A stretch of 9,324 bases of DNA from Muribaculaceae bacterium (GCA_023665245.1 JAMPEH010000074.1:1-9324), one strand, 5' to 3'. Positions 1 to 6,274 are shown, counted from the stretch's first letter. Program-made: numbers and translations. Notes: generated from the letters alone by a model not told the origin.

Positions 1-2
1 CC

Positions 3-35
3 TTCATCGAAGCGCATTGTGAGGTGAGGAAATGA
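3..35 (+). CDS. possible C-terminal tail of an upstream gene (partial)
   Basis: Reading frame 3 is open from the window edge to a TGA at 33-35 and would encode FIEAHCEVRK. That stop overlaps the next start codon as ATGA, the same coupling seen at 3603. The other two forward frames also stop within 27 bases (TGA at 20-22 and at 25-27), so which frame is coding cannot be decided from so short a piece. No function can be assigned. Confidence 0.3.
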   Translation, partial: FIEAHCEVRK

Positions 36-217
36 TAAAGGTCAGATTACACGGAACGCCTGACGAGGTTAAAAAATTAGCTGATTACCTTGAAAGCCTC
101 TCCCCCTGCGTAAAAGTTTTGCAACGTTCGGAAGGATATGCTGACTGCGGGAAAAGCTCATATGTGCGCGTGTATATGGACGTCGAGTACAAAGCGCTTG
201 AACACATAGAAAAATAA
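32..217 (+). CDS. DUF3970-like small protein (61 aa)
   Basis: Short soluble protein beginning MIKVRLHGTPDEVKKLADYL and carrying a late YVRVYMDVEY strand. This pattern (a first beta strand, a helix of the 'GTxxEV' type, a Ser/Tyr-rich middle, then a YxRVYxDV strand) matches my memory of the DUF3970 family of small Bacillota proteins, often found on phages and plasmids. The family's biochemical role is not known. The start is supported by a GGTGAGGA ribosome binding site just upstream. It is the first complete gene of the membrane-protein operon and lies 33 bases before the 391-aa protein. It has no membrane segment or signal peptide, so it should be cytoplasmic. The family call rests on motif resemblance only. 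Confidence 0.6.
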   Translation: MIKVRLHGTPDEVKKLADYLESLSPCVKVLQRSEGYADCGKSSYVRVYMDVEYKALEHIEK

Positions 218-250
218 CGCGGGATTGCCCGTGAAAAGGAGATAATCAAA

Positions 251-1426
251 ATGGCAAAGAGCAAAAGAAGGACAAGCAAGGGCACGGTCGCGATTATTAT
301 ATCGCTTATAACCTTAGCCGCGCTCATAATGGGCATACTCACGGACTGGTTCACAAATTTCAAAAAGTATCTGCCGAAACGCGCGGGAACGACCGCCGCG
401 GCGAGCGCGGACGACTTATACGCGCCAGACGCAGGACTTTTAATAAGCCCCGTCACGCAAAACGGCATTATGTTGTACTCGGCGTCAATGCCGATTGCAA
501 GCTTTGCGGCTTATAGCTTAGACGAGAACGTCGAGGCGGTCAAGACTATAACGGCGCGTTTCACGCCCGCGGATACGACGCTGCAAGAGGTGGATTATAC
601 CGCCGCTTGGAAGAATTCTTCGAGCTCTTGGGCAACGGGCAAAGACGTTTACGATTACATATCCTTGACCCAAAGCGCAGACGGCAGCTTAGATTGCGCG
701 GTCAGTCTTTCGGACGCGATAGGCGAGCAGATAATTATAACTTGCACGGCGCGCCCTCTCGCCGAGGGTGACTGGGTGCCGTCTGCAACGTGCACGGTGG
801 ATTATTATAAGCGCGTCACGGACGCCAGTTTACAATTTTACGGTTGGTATCAGACGGATACAAACAAGCAGTTTACTGTTGACGTTAAAAACGGTGCCGT
901 GCTCAACTTTGCAGACTATTATTACGAGGATAGCGACGACAGCGTCAGCTACGGCAATGAGGTTGAGCTTATTCAGACGTTAGGCACGGGCACGGTCAAC
1001 GACGGCTTTAAAAATTTAGAGGTCAACATATCAATAGCGGACGAGGTAGCAAGCAGCCTTAAAACGGCGGCGGGCGTGTCGTCGCTTGGCAGCTTTAACG
1101 TTGTAAAGAACGGCAACACCAACGGGCTTTATCTTGAAACGGAGCTTATAAAAATATTAGGCGGCACCACCAGCTTTAAAAGTCACAAAACGGCTATCTA
1201 TAACGCCTTGAAGGCGGCATATGACGCGTACACGCCCGCGCTTAAAGTTGATATAAGCTACACGGGTAAGAGCTCGGGTTTAACATACAATTTCACGTAT
1301 AAAGTGCACCTTAACCCGCTTGCGCTGGGCGTTAAGGCGATGGGGGTCAACCTCGACAACTCGGGCATTATCTTTTCACTGCACCATATTCCCGAGGAAA
1401 TGCCCGCGACAGAGCTTAAATATTAA
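251..1426 (+). CDS. membrane-anchored surface protein with Ig-like domain (391 aa)
   Basis: The basic N-terminus (KSKRRTSKG) is followed by one hydrophobic helix at about residues 12-31. The rest is polar and beta-rich, so the likely topology is N-in with a large outside domain. Residues of about 93-190 resemble the bacterial Ig-like repeats seen in Bacillota phage and surface proteins: TARFTPAD, then AAWKNSSSSWATGKDV, a Ser/Asp-rich strand, GEQIIITCTA, and a closing CTVDYYKRV. Cysteines 149, 165 and 181 lie in this domain. The remainder (200-391) has no motif I recognise. A GGAG ribosome binding site about 9 bases upstream fixes the start. The next gene begins 14 bases after the stop and shares the opening MAK(S/T)K, so the two probably work together. 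Possible roles are virion, adhesion or conjugation surface component. No enzymatic motif is seen. Confidence 0.75.
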   Translation: MAKSKRRTSKGTVAIIISLITLAALIMGILTDWFTNFKKYLPKRAGTTAAASADDLYAPDAGLLISPVTQNGIMLYSASMPIASFAAYSLDENVEAVKTITARFTPADTTLQEVDYTAAWKNSSSSWATGKDVYDYISLTQSADGSLDCAVSLSDAIGEQIIITCTARPLAEGDWVPSATCTVDYYKRVTDASLQFYGWYQTDTNKQFTVDVKNGAVLNFADYYYEDSDDSVSYGNEVELIQTLGTGTVNDGFKNLEVNISIADEVASSLKTAAGVSSLGSFNVVKNGNTNGLYLETELIKILGGTTSFKSHKTAIYNALKAAYDAYTPALKVDISYTGKSSGLTYNFTYKVHLNPLALGVKAMGVNLDNSGIIFSLHHIPEEMPATELKY

Positions 1427-1440
1427 GGCGGGGGTGACCT

Positions 1441-2070
1441 ATGGCAAAGACAAAAAACAGCCGTAAGGCGACCGCCCGCGGCGGGAACTCGAAGGCGGTA
1501 CGGATAATCGCCGCCGTGGTTTTGCTCGTCATAATTGCGGCATTGGCAATCGCTTTCGGCGTTGCCTATAAAAGCTACAACAGCGTTGCGGAAACCTTCA
1601 CCAAATTTTACGTTGACGTAAACGGCAACCGTTACTATGACGGCGGCAACGTTCAGTTAAAATCGCATACTATCACAACGTTTAAATGCGGATATGACGG
1701 GGGCAAACAAAGCGCGGACAAGCTTTACAACGTTAAGGTGACGAGCACGGCGACCGAACGGACGGCGTTTACGTACACCTTAAACGGTGCAAAGCGTATG
1801 TTCTTAGACGGCGAGGACTACACGCAGTTCTTCGACATATCCGAAACCGCGGCGGACACGTTCTCGGTTTCGCACGTGAAGGACACGCCCGCGACAATAC
1901 TGCAAAGGCGGTTCGAGGGCAAAACGGTCGTCGCGCCCGAAACCGACCCGAACATATCCTACTTTCTGCTCACTGTATCGAGCGCGGACAACAGTCAAAG
2001 CGTTTCTTTCACGCTGACGTTCGAAAATATCCGAATTACGATTGACCCGAGCGAAGGCATTATTTTCTAA
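1441..2070 (+). CDS. membrane-anchored surface protein (209 aa), unknown family
   Basis: The N-terminus is strongly basic (KTKNSRKATARGGNSK) and is followed by a single membrane helix at about residues 20-43 rich in Val, Ile, Leu and Ala. The remaining 165 residues are polar with many alternating strands (FYVDVNGNRYYDGG, FTYTLNGAKRMF, SVSFTLTFENIRITI) and only one cysteine, suggesting an external beta-sandwich. A GGGGGTGA ribosome binding site lies directly upstream. The topology is the same as in the preceding 391-aa protein, and the two proteins share a GIIF motif near the C-terminus. That suggests paired subunits rather than unrelated genes. The following gene starts 9 bases after the stop. 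I do not recognise the family and find no catalytic motif. Confidence 0.7.
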   Translation: MAKTKNSRKATARGGNSKAVRIIAAVVLLVIIAALAIAFGVAYKSYNSVAETFTKFYVDVNGNRYYDGGNVQLKSHTITTFKCGYDGGKQSADKLYNVKVTSTATERTAFTYTLNGAKRMFLDGEDYTQFFDISETAADTFSVSHVKDTPATILQRRFEGKTVVAPETDPNISYFLLTVSSADNSQSVSFTLTFENIRITIDPSEGIIF

Positions 2071-2079
2071 GGTGCGAAA

Positions 2080-3606
2080 ATGACTAAGACAATACAAAAG
2101 GCATTGTGGGCGGTAATTGCGCTTGTTTTTCTCTTTATTTTGAACGGCATTTGCGGGGGTGCCGCCTTTGGCGCTCCTGCGAATGCCGCGTCGCCCGTTT
2201 TAGAGGACTTGCAACGCGACGAGAATTTCAATATTGACGACTATCCCGAGAAATTAGACGATTACTCGTTACAGGTTATCCAAATCGCCGAGAGCTCGGA
2301 CGGCGAACTGTTTATTTACGTTTACCAACCCGCCGCCCGTGCGAAACTGCTTCCCGCCACCTCGGTCAACATGTCACTTAACGAAAGCGCGGACGGAATG
2401 CAATTATATAAGCTTACGCTTTTAGATAATGCCGGCGTTTTTCAAAAATACCGTGTAAAGGGCGTGAAGGTTTCTTCGGACGAGGTGAGATATTATAACA
2501 TAACAAGCATTTACCGCAAATTTAATAACGTCGCAGACGGTATAGCGGGCAATGACGGCAGCGTTGACGAAATCGCGTACGAGGTTGCGCAGGTCTGGAC
2601 GGTAATAACCGACGATTACGGTAACGTCAATTATTCTATGACGACCCCCAAAGTCGTTACAATTACGGACGAATATGCAAGCTTTATCCGCTATACCTCG
2701 GGTTACTGGTATTTATGGGGCGACGCAACCGACGCCCACTACGTAGCTTTTACTGCAAATTACGAAATAGAGCGGCTATACGAAGCAGAGCTCGAATTTG
2801 TACAAAATTACACTTATCATCATTACGCTTCCGGGAGTGGACGTCATACATATTCAATCGACAAAAGGGAAAATAAGCACGTTAAATTATCCGACGTCGA
2901 TAAGGGGCACGTAAAAATAACCGGGCTTGGCGGTACCCGTCATAGTTGGGAACGTATTCAGCGCGTAGATGACTTTTTAAAAGCTGAAACTTTATCTACT
3001 GAAAGCAAAAATAAGATAAAAGATAAAGACTGGATATTACGTTTTACGGAAACGTCTTACACAAAAAACGTTGACGTACTGAACAGTTTTAATTACGACG
3101 AATACTACTATGAAATTACCAACGTCGCGATTTTGCGCTTGTATTTTGAAACCGACGGACAAGTTTATAACGTAGGCGTAGTTAGCAATAAGATTACAGA
3201 ACAGAACCCATATAAAGATATTAACTACAATAACGGCAGGGTGGATATTTTCGGGTTAATAATCACGTTGACCCCAATTATCGTCGCTCTGCTTGGCGTT
3301 TTTGCGGCTATATTCCCGTCATTCCGTAACGGTTTAGTAGCCGTTCTGAAAGCTATCGGAAAGGGCTTGCTATGGCTTTTGAAAGGCTTATGGTGGGTAA
3401 TATGCTTGTCCTTCCGAGGGATTGCCGCGCTTCTCCGAAAACGTAAAAAGGCTTCCCCCTCGAAGAGCTCCACCGCAAAGGCTTCTCCCTCGAAGAGCTC
3501 GAAGGCGAAAACGTCCAAGAGTTTGAAGAGCAAGTCGCGCACATCGTCGCGCCGCAGCTCTGCCCGCACCGGGCGAAAATCTTATGCCGGGAGCAAAAGT
3601 AAATGA
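2080..3606 (+). CDS. secreted/membrane protein with C-terminal membrane bundle and basic SK-rich tail (508 aa)
   Basis: Residues 5-30 form a signal-peptide-like helix ending in APANA|AS, a plausible signal peptidase I site near residue 36. Cys25 does not sit in a proper lipobox. Residues of about 40-385 form a Tyr-rich, beta-rich outside domain. Then come hydrophobic segments at about 390-415 (FGLIITLTPIIVALLGVFAA) and about 420-455 (amphipathic, Trp-rich, possibly hairpin or interfacial). The last 55 residues are almost entirely Lys, Ser and Arg, with two copies of KASPSKSS. The tail would be cytoplasmic or, in a virus, inside the particle against nucleic acid. A C-terminally anchored external protein with a very basic inner tail recalls filamentous phage adsorption proteins by topology only. 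The stop overlaps the next start by ATGA. Confidence 0.75.
   Translation: MTKTIQKALWAVIALVFLFILNGICGGAAFGAPANAASPVLEDLQRDENFNIDDYPEKLDDYSLQVIQIAESSDGELFIYVYQPAARAKLLPATSVNMSLNESADGMQLYKLTLLDNAGVFQKYRVKGVKVSSDEVRYYNITSIYRKFNNVADGIAGNDGSVDEIAYEVAQVWTVITDDYGNVNYSMTTPKVVTITDEYASFIRYTSGYWYLWGDATDAHYVAFTANYEIERLYEAELEFVQNYTYHHYASGSGRHTYSIDKRENKHVKLSDVDKGHVKITGLGGTRHSWERIQRVDDFLKAETLSTESKNKIKDKDWILRFTETSYTKNVDVLNSFNYDEYYYEITNVAILRLYFETDGQVYNVGVVSNKITEQNPYKDINYNNGRVDIFGLIITLTPIIVALLGVFAAIFPSFRNGLVAVLKAIGKGLLWLLKGLWWVICLSFRGIAALLRKRKKASPSKSSTAKASPSKSSKAKTSKSLKSKSRTSSRRSSARTGRKSYAGSKSK
3448..3507 (+). repeat. two tandem 30-bp units inside the basic tail
   Basis: The first 23 bases of the units at 3448-3477 and 3478-3507 are identical except for one C/T change. 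They encode KASPSKSSTA and KASPSKSSKA. The following SK/SR-rich stretch looks like a decayed continuation, so the tail probably grew by slippage or unequal crossing-over. Confidence 0.8.
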
Positions 3607-3794
3607 TTGCGTTTTTAAGCATTTTATTTATCGTGCTGTTTTTCGGAAGTTTCACAGCGAAATATTTTGCCGACGCCGTGCCGTTCCTCGCCGCGCTCTC
3701 AACTCCTTTAATAATTGTCTGCGTGGTCGAAGGCTTAGTTTTAGCGGCATTTGTGGGCATTAAAATTTATAACGACGTGCGGGGCAAAAAATAA
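3603..3794 (+). CDS. small two-helix membrane protein (63 aa)
   Basis: The protein consists of two hydrophobic helices, about residues 2-18 and 34-54, joined by a short loop (KYFADAV), with a basic C-terminus (YNDVRGKK). It starts inside the stop of the 508-aa gene (ATGA overlap), with GGGAG about 9 bases upstream, so translation is probably coupled and the product likely works with the larger membrane protein. Its size and topology would fit a minor virion or coat-like peptide, a holin, or an assembly helper. Nothing in the sequence separates these. The stop lies one base before the next start. Confidence 0.65.
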   Translation: MIAFLSILFIVLFFGSFTAKYFADAVPFLAALSTPLIIVCVVEGLVLAAFVGIKIYNDVRGKK

Positions 3795-3795
3795 A

Positions 3796-4320
3796 ATGAG
3801 TACAGCCACTAAAATCTGCATTGCGTGTGCAGCCTTGATAATTTTGATTTGTGCGGTCGCCTTAATTGTTAAGCACCGTAGGAAGAACACGCCGAAACAT
3901 TCAGATGTCGGCAAGATTATGAAGACCACTGACGGGTATTTCAATAATCGTCAAGATATTAAAAAAGAACGTAACGTTGCAGTTGTTGCCCAGCGTAAGG
4001 ACGACGGTGCTGTTGCAGTGGTTAAGGTGCGTTCCGAAAAAGAAGGTAGGCAAAACACTTCGATTAAAGGGGTGACACTAAAACCGGACAAGCACCCCGC
4101 TTTAACGGAAAATTCTTTGGTTGAAAAAAATTTACGCGTTAGCAGAACTGACAATGGAGTCAAAAAAGCTTTACAGCCACGCGATATGACCGATACAGGA
4201 GATAAATTAACACGAGGCGAGCGGCATAAAATTATGCGCGGGCTGAAAGGTCCGACAAAAGACAATAAGGTTAAAACCACGCAAAAAATTAAAAGTTGGC
4301 GCAAACATTTTAAGAAATAA
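3796..4320 (+). CDS. basic single-pass membrane protein (174 aa), unknown family
   Basis: The open frame extends upstream to an ATG at 3751, but that start lies inside the 63-aa gene. The ATG at 3796, one base after that gene's stop, is preferred because it places the hydrophobic helix (residues 5-24, ICIACAALIILICAVALIV) right at the N-terminus. After KHRRKN the protein is soluble and very basic: one strand-rich stretch (NVAVVAQRKDDGAVAVVKVRS), then long Lys/Arg/Thr-rich segments ending KSWRKHFKK. Positive residues right after the helix predict a cytoplasmic body, which could bind nucleic acid or a partner's acidic surface. I recognise no family. It is the last gene of the membrane operon. 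Its stop touches the terminator of a minus-strand RNA gene. Confidence 0.65.
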   Translation: MSTATKICIACAALIILICAVALIVKHRRKNTPKHSDVGKIMKTTDGYFNNRQDIKKERNVAVVAQRKDDGAVAVVKVRSEKEGRQNTSIKGVTLKPDKHPALTENSLVEKNLRVSRTDNGVKKALQPRDMTDTGDKLTRGERHKIMRGLKGPTKDNKVKTTQKIKSWRKHFKK

Positions 4321-4355
4321 TAAAAAAGCCGCGCCGGCGGTTAAGCAGGGCGCGG
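4321..4355 (-). terminator. intrinsic terminator, minus strand only
   Basis: A 7-bp all-GC stem (4329-4335 with 4349-4355) is followed on the minus strand by C and then six T (4327-4322). On the plus strand the sequence after the stem is GTTGATGC, with no T-run, so it should stop only leftward transcription. An inner palindrome, CGCCGGCG at 4332-4339, offers a competing fold. Confidence 0.75.
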
Positions 4356-4392
4356 GTTGATGCGGTCTAGAACACGCATCTGACTAAATGTC
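4321..4392 (-). ncRNA. candidate ~72-nt antisense RNA
   Basis: A perfect minus-strand promoter (4399-4427) fires leftward into about 72 bases that fold as two hairpins and end at an intrinsic terminator. Hairpin 1 pairs GATGCG at 4359-4364 with CGCATC at 4375-4380, leaving a 10-nt loop. Hairpin 2 pairs CCGCGCC at 4329-4335 with GGCGCGG at 4349-4355 and is followed on this strand by six T, A, TT. The predicted start is about 4391-4393. No ORF fits. On the plus strand there is no T-run, so the membrane operon mRNA could read through and would be fully complementary to this RNA just upstream of the zinc-ribbon gene and the initiator-like gene. The layout resembles plasmid counter-transcribed RNAs that limit rep expression. 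That role is inferred. Confidence 0.65.
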
Positions 4393-4398
4393 AATATC

Positions 4399-4427
4399 AT
4401 TATATGCAATAAAATACAGTTTGTCAA
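4399..4427 (-). promoter_or_regulatory. perfect sigma-70-type promoter of the antisense RNA
   Basis: On the minus strand TTGACA (4427-4422) and TATAAT (4404-4399) are separated by exactly 17 bases. Both hexamers match consensus. The -35 end lies only a few bases from the ribosome binding site of the plus-strand gene at 4443. The same extended motif (TTGACAAACTG, 8 nt, GCATATAAT) recurs at 7118-7146. Confidence 0.85.
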
Positions 4428-4442
4428 GCAGGAGTTTAAAAA

Positions 4443-4694
4443 ATGGTTTTAAAATCTCAACCCAAAATAACATTTATCTGCGCAGATTGCGGCGCCACGC
4501 TTAATATAACGCCCAAAGAGCCGGGGGATACCCTCACCAAAGACGCAGCGATTTCTCACGCCCGCAAGCGTGCTTGGGCAATCGGTCGTGACCGCAAAAC
4601 GTGCTATTGCCCGAACTGTGCGCCCCACCGGCGACACGTCGGCAAGCTCGGAACCCGGCGCGCCCACGTTCAGACGCGCATTTACAACGCCTAA
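4443..4694 (+). CDS. small zinc-ribbon protein (83 aa)
   Basis: Two cysteine pairs, C13-x2-C16 (CADCG) and C56-x2-C59 (CPNC, with an extra Cys54), fit a four-cysteine zinc ribbon with a 39-residue insert that includes a helix (KDAAISHARKRAWAIG). The C-terminus is basic (PHRRHVGKLGTRRAH), which suits nucleic-acid binding. AGGAG eight bases upstream supports the ATG at 4443. It is the first gene after the antisense RNA and leads the short cassette ending in the initiator-like gene. Small zinc ribbons of this size are common on phages and plasmids as regulators or partners of replication proteins. I cannot name a family. Confidence 0.7.
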   Translation: MVLKSQPKITFICADCGATLNITPKEPGDTLTKDAAISHARKRAWAIGRDRKTCYCPNCAPHRRHVGKLGTRRAHVQTRIYNA

Positions 4695-4719
4695 TAATCA
4701 CGTTGTAGCACAACCATTT

Positions 4720-4736
4720 TATAAGGAGCTTAACCA
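4720..4736 (+). promoter_or_regulatory. ribosome binding leader that decides a TTG start
   Basis: TATAAGGAGCTTAACCA directly precedes TTGGC here. The near-identical TATAAAGGAGCTTAACCA at 5051-5068 directly precedes ATGGC of the initiator-like gene. The alignment places the start codon of the 77-aa gene at TTG 4737. A small hairpin (GTTGT/ACAAC, 4702-4714) sits just upstream. Confidence 0.75.
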
Positions 4737-4970
4737 TTGGCGTACTATTGGCTAAAAATCAACGGCAAATATAGCGACCCCATACCCACGCCGGATATTG
4801 GAGAGGCGCGCATATTCCGCGCCCAAAATAACGTGCTTGCAGCCGCAATAAAGCGGACAAGCAAAAACCGCTACAACCTTTATTGCATAACAAAAAACGA
4901 CGGCTTTTGCTTGCCGTTTAACGGATTTGGCGTCGCCATCGATTATTTGCAAAAGTTATATAACGATTGA
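4737..4970 (+). CDS. small hypothetical protein with TTG start (77 aa)
   Basis: The product begins MAYYWLKINGKYSDPIPTPD and contains a short helix (NNVLAAAIKRTSK), two strands (NRYNLYCITKNDGFCLPF) and a C-terminal helix (AIDYLQKLYND). It is soluble, with no membrane segment and only two cysteines, so it is not a zinc ribbon. The TTG start is set by the ribosome binding leader, which is duplicated before the next gene. No family is recognised. Its position between a zinc-ribbon protein and the initiator-like gene suggests an accessory or regulatory role in replication control. Confidence 0.6.
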   Translation: MAYYWLKINGKYSDPIPTPDIGEARIFRAQNNVLAAAIKRTSKNRYNLYCITKNDGFCLPFNGFGVAIDYLQKLYND

Positions 4971-4984
4971 TTGCTGGCAAATAT

Positions 4985-5036
4985 CCCCGACGTCGGGGAA
5001 AATCGATTTCCCCACACGTGGTGGAATTAAGACCAC
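4985..5036 (+). promoter_or_regulatory. chain of mutually exclusive hairpins in the leader of the initiator-like gene
   Basis: Overlapping inverted repeats follow each other: CCCCGACGTCGGGG (4985-4998, a perfect palindrome), GGGGAAA/TTTCCCC (4995-5013), CCAC/GTGG (5012-5021) and GTGGT/ACCAC (5018-5036). Each shares an arm with the next, so forming one blocks its neighbour. The arrangement ends 15 bases before the AAGGAG of the gene at 5069. It could be an RNA switch or attenuator, or, as DNA, a row of operator or initiator-binding dyads. The sequence does not decide between these. Confidence 0.5.
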
Positions 5037-5068
5037 AACGCAATTTAATTTATAAAGGAGCTTAACCA

Positions 5069-6046
5069 ATGGCAGCAAGCACCGCCGAAAAATTGAATAA
5101 TTACGGTATTTCTTTTCTGCCGGCTCCTTTCCACGCAAAAAACCGCGAAGAAGATAAGGAAAACGGCGCAATTTACTTTAAGCCGAAAAACGGGAAGCGT
5201 AGTTTACTATCTTCGCGTAAGCTTACTTTGGTTGTAATAGATAAAATTAAAACAAAATTCGGTGGGCTCGTAAAGATTACTTATAAATTGCTTGACGAGC
5301 TTGCAGGCATTAAGCACACGACCGCATGGCGCAGTCTGAAAGAGCTTGAAGCTGACGGATTTATCGAAAACCACGGTGAAAGCGACTACACGATTAAGCC
5401 GGCGTTTTCAGGTGACGAATTTACAGTTTTATATGAATTCTTACTTACCGAAGAATTAGACCTCGGCAAAATCAAAAAGCGTTTAAGCCGCAATGCCGTT
5501 ATTGAACTTTGCAACATTATTCAATTTTACCTAAACGAAGATAATAAGTATAAATACTTTATCGGCGGGGACAAGCGTGTAGCTTCGTTTTTAAACGTTG
5601 CGCAGGGGACGGCAAACGGTATTGTAAAAGAACTTGAAGCCGTTGGAACTATAACAAGCTTTATAGCGCATTACGACAGCGCAGGCAACATTATACTTAA
5701 ACCCGGCAAGGGCAAGAGCGTTAAAGAATTTACCGTATATAAAGTAAATCCTAAGCTTTTATCCCGCTGTAAGCGTATTCAGAAATATTACTCGGATATG
5801 CGCGAAGCGAAAGCCAAAGCAGCCGAAGCGCAACGCCAAGCCAACGAACAGGCACAAAAAGCCGACGCAACCCCCGCGACGTCGGCAGATAAAAAACCAC
5901 GCAAAAAGCGCGTTACCGCCCCTAAGACTAAGTCGATTATCGAGGAGTGGGCGCCTACCATTGCCAAATTATGCGGACAGACAGAACCCAACGACCCTTT
6001 TAAAGAGTTCCAACATTGGGAACAACCACCAAATAAAAATAATTAA
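5069..6046 (+). CDS. replication-initiator-like protein with two winged-helix segments (325 aa)
   Basis: Residues 50-112 read as a winged helix: a first helix (SRKLTLVVIDKI), a turn helix and recognition helix (KLLDELAGIKHTTAWRSLKELEADG), then a wing (FIENHGESDYTI). A second winged-helix segment spans about 135-228, with recognition part ASFLNVAQGTANGIVKELEAVGTI and wing DSAGNIILKPGKG. Tandem winged helices are the architecture of Rep_3/RepE-type initiators, and related folds occur in DnaD-like proteins. Residues 243-262 form an Ala/Glu/Lys helix, probably coiled coil. About 263-288 is a disordered basic linker, and a conserved-looking tail (SIIEEWAPTIAKLCGQ) could bind a partner such as a helicase. 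It ends the cassette at two strong terminators and faces a dyad-rich non-coding region. A transcription regulator is the main alternative. Confidence 0.55.
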   Translation: MAASTAEKLNNYGISFLPAPFHAKNREEDKENGAIYFKPKNGKRSLLSSRKLTLVVIDKIKTKFGGLVKITYKLLDELAGIKHTTAWRSLKELEADGFIENHGESDYTIKPAFSGDEFTVLYEFLLTEELDLGKIKKRLSRNAVIELCNIIQFYLNEDNKYKYFIGGDKRVASFLNVAQGTANGIVKELEAVGTITSFIAHYDSAGNIILKPGKGKSVKEFTVYKVNPKLLSRCKRIQKYYSDMREAKAKAAEAQRQANEQAQKADATPATSADKKPRKKRVTAPKTKSIIEEWAPTIAKLCGQTEPNDPFKEFQHWEQPPNKNN

Positions 6047-6056
6047 CTTAATTTTA

Positions 6057-6105
6057 AGCGCAGTTACCCACTGCGCTATTAGCCGTTCATACGGCTATTT
6101 TTTTT
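6057..6105 (+). terminator. double-hairpin intrinsic terminator after the initiator-like gene
   Basis: The first stem is AGCGCAGT/ACTGCGCT (6057-6064 with 6070-6077). The second is TAGCCGT/ACGGCTA (6080-6086 with 6091-6097), with a 4-nt loop and eight T directly behind it. The second hairpin is a textbook plus-strand terminator. Confidence 0.85.
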
Positions 6106-6135
6106 GCCTTTTTTTAACAATTTACTAAATTGCGT

Positions 6136-6161
6136 ATCGCCCGGAAATCGGGCGATTTTTT
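6136..6161 (+). terminator. second intrinsic terminator
   Basis: An 8-bp stem ATCGCCCG/CGGGCGAT (6136-6143 with 6149-6156), a 5-nt loop and a T-run to 6161. It backs up the terminator 30 bases upstream and isolates the following non-coding region from the operon. Confidence 0.8.
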
Positions 6162-6169
6162 CTTGATTT

Positions 6170-6197
6170 TTGAGACGTATCGGAAAATGGATAATTT
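6170..6197 (+). promoter_or_regulatory. possible plus-strand promoter
   Basis: TTGAGA (6170-6175) and TAATTT (6192-6197) are separated by 16 bases. They lie right after the second terminator and would drive a transcript into the dyad-rich region that ends at the terminator at 6483-6522. The match is moderate. Confidence 0.3.
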
Positions 6198-6208
6198 TAG
6201 TTCCATTG

Positions 6209-6241
6209 CCGTATTCATTCGTTTACTATCCGTATACATTC
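6209..6241 (+). repeat. iteron-like direct repeat pair
   Basis: CCGTATTCATTC (6209-6220) and CCGTATACATTC (6230-6241) match at 11 of 12 bases and start 21 bases apart, two helical turns. A dyad at 6258-6274 follows. Repeats spaced by whole turns next to a possible initiator gene are typical of iteron origins, but only two copies are seen. Confidence 0.45.
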
Positions 6242-6257
6242 TTACCAAAAACGGCAG

Positions 6258-6274
6258 TTATAGTATTACTATAA
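6258..6274. promoter_or_regulatory. operator-like dyad in AT-rich DNA
   Basis: TTATAGT and ACTATAA form a perfect 7-bp inverted repeat with a 3-nt centre. The sequence behind it (to about 6300) is AT-rich with TATAAA-like hexamers but no good -35 box. It may be an operator or an unwinding element. Confidence 0.4.

Noticed and set aside
219..230. CGGG-ATTG-CCCG hairpin between the first two genes
   Set aside because: A 4-bp stem with no T-run, too weak to call a terminator.
85..468. Minus-strand 127-aa ORF with a hydrophobic stretch
   Set aside because: It is the complement of the plus-strand genes at 32-217 and 251-1426. The hydrophobic stretch mirrors their real membrane helix codons, and no ribosome binding site is seen.
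1804..2097. Minus-strand 97-aa ORF
   Set aside because: Arg-rich shadow of the 209-aa gene, which has a clear start, membrane helix and ribosome binding site on the other strand.
3353..3760. Minus-strand 135-aa ORF
   Set aside because: It lies opposite the basic tail and the 63-aa gene, with composition dictated by them and no promoter or ribosome binding site.
3751..3795. Upstream extension of the 174-aa gene
   Set aside because: Starting at 3751 would overlap the 63-aa gene by 44 bases and put a non-hydrophobic stretch before the membrane helix. ATG 3796 fits better.
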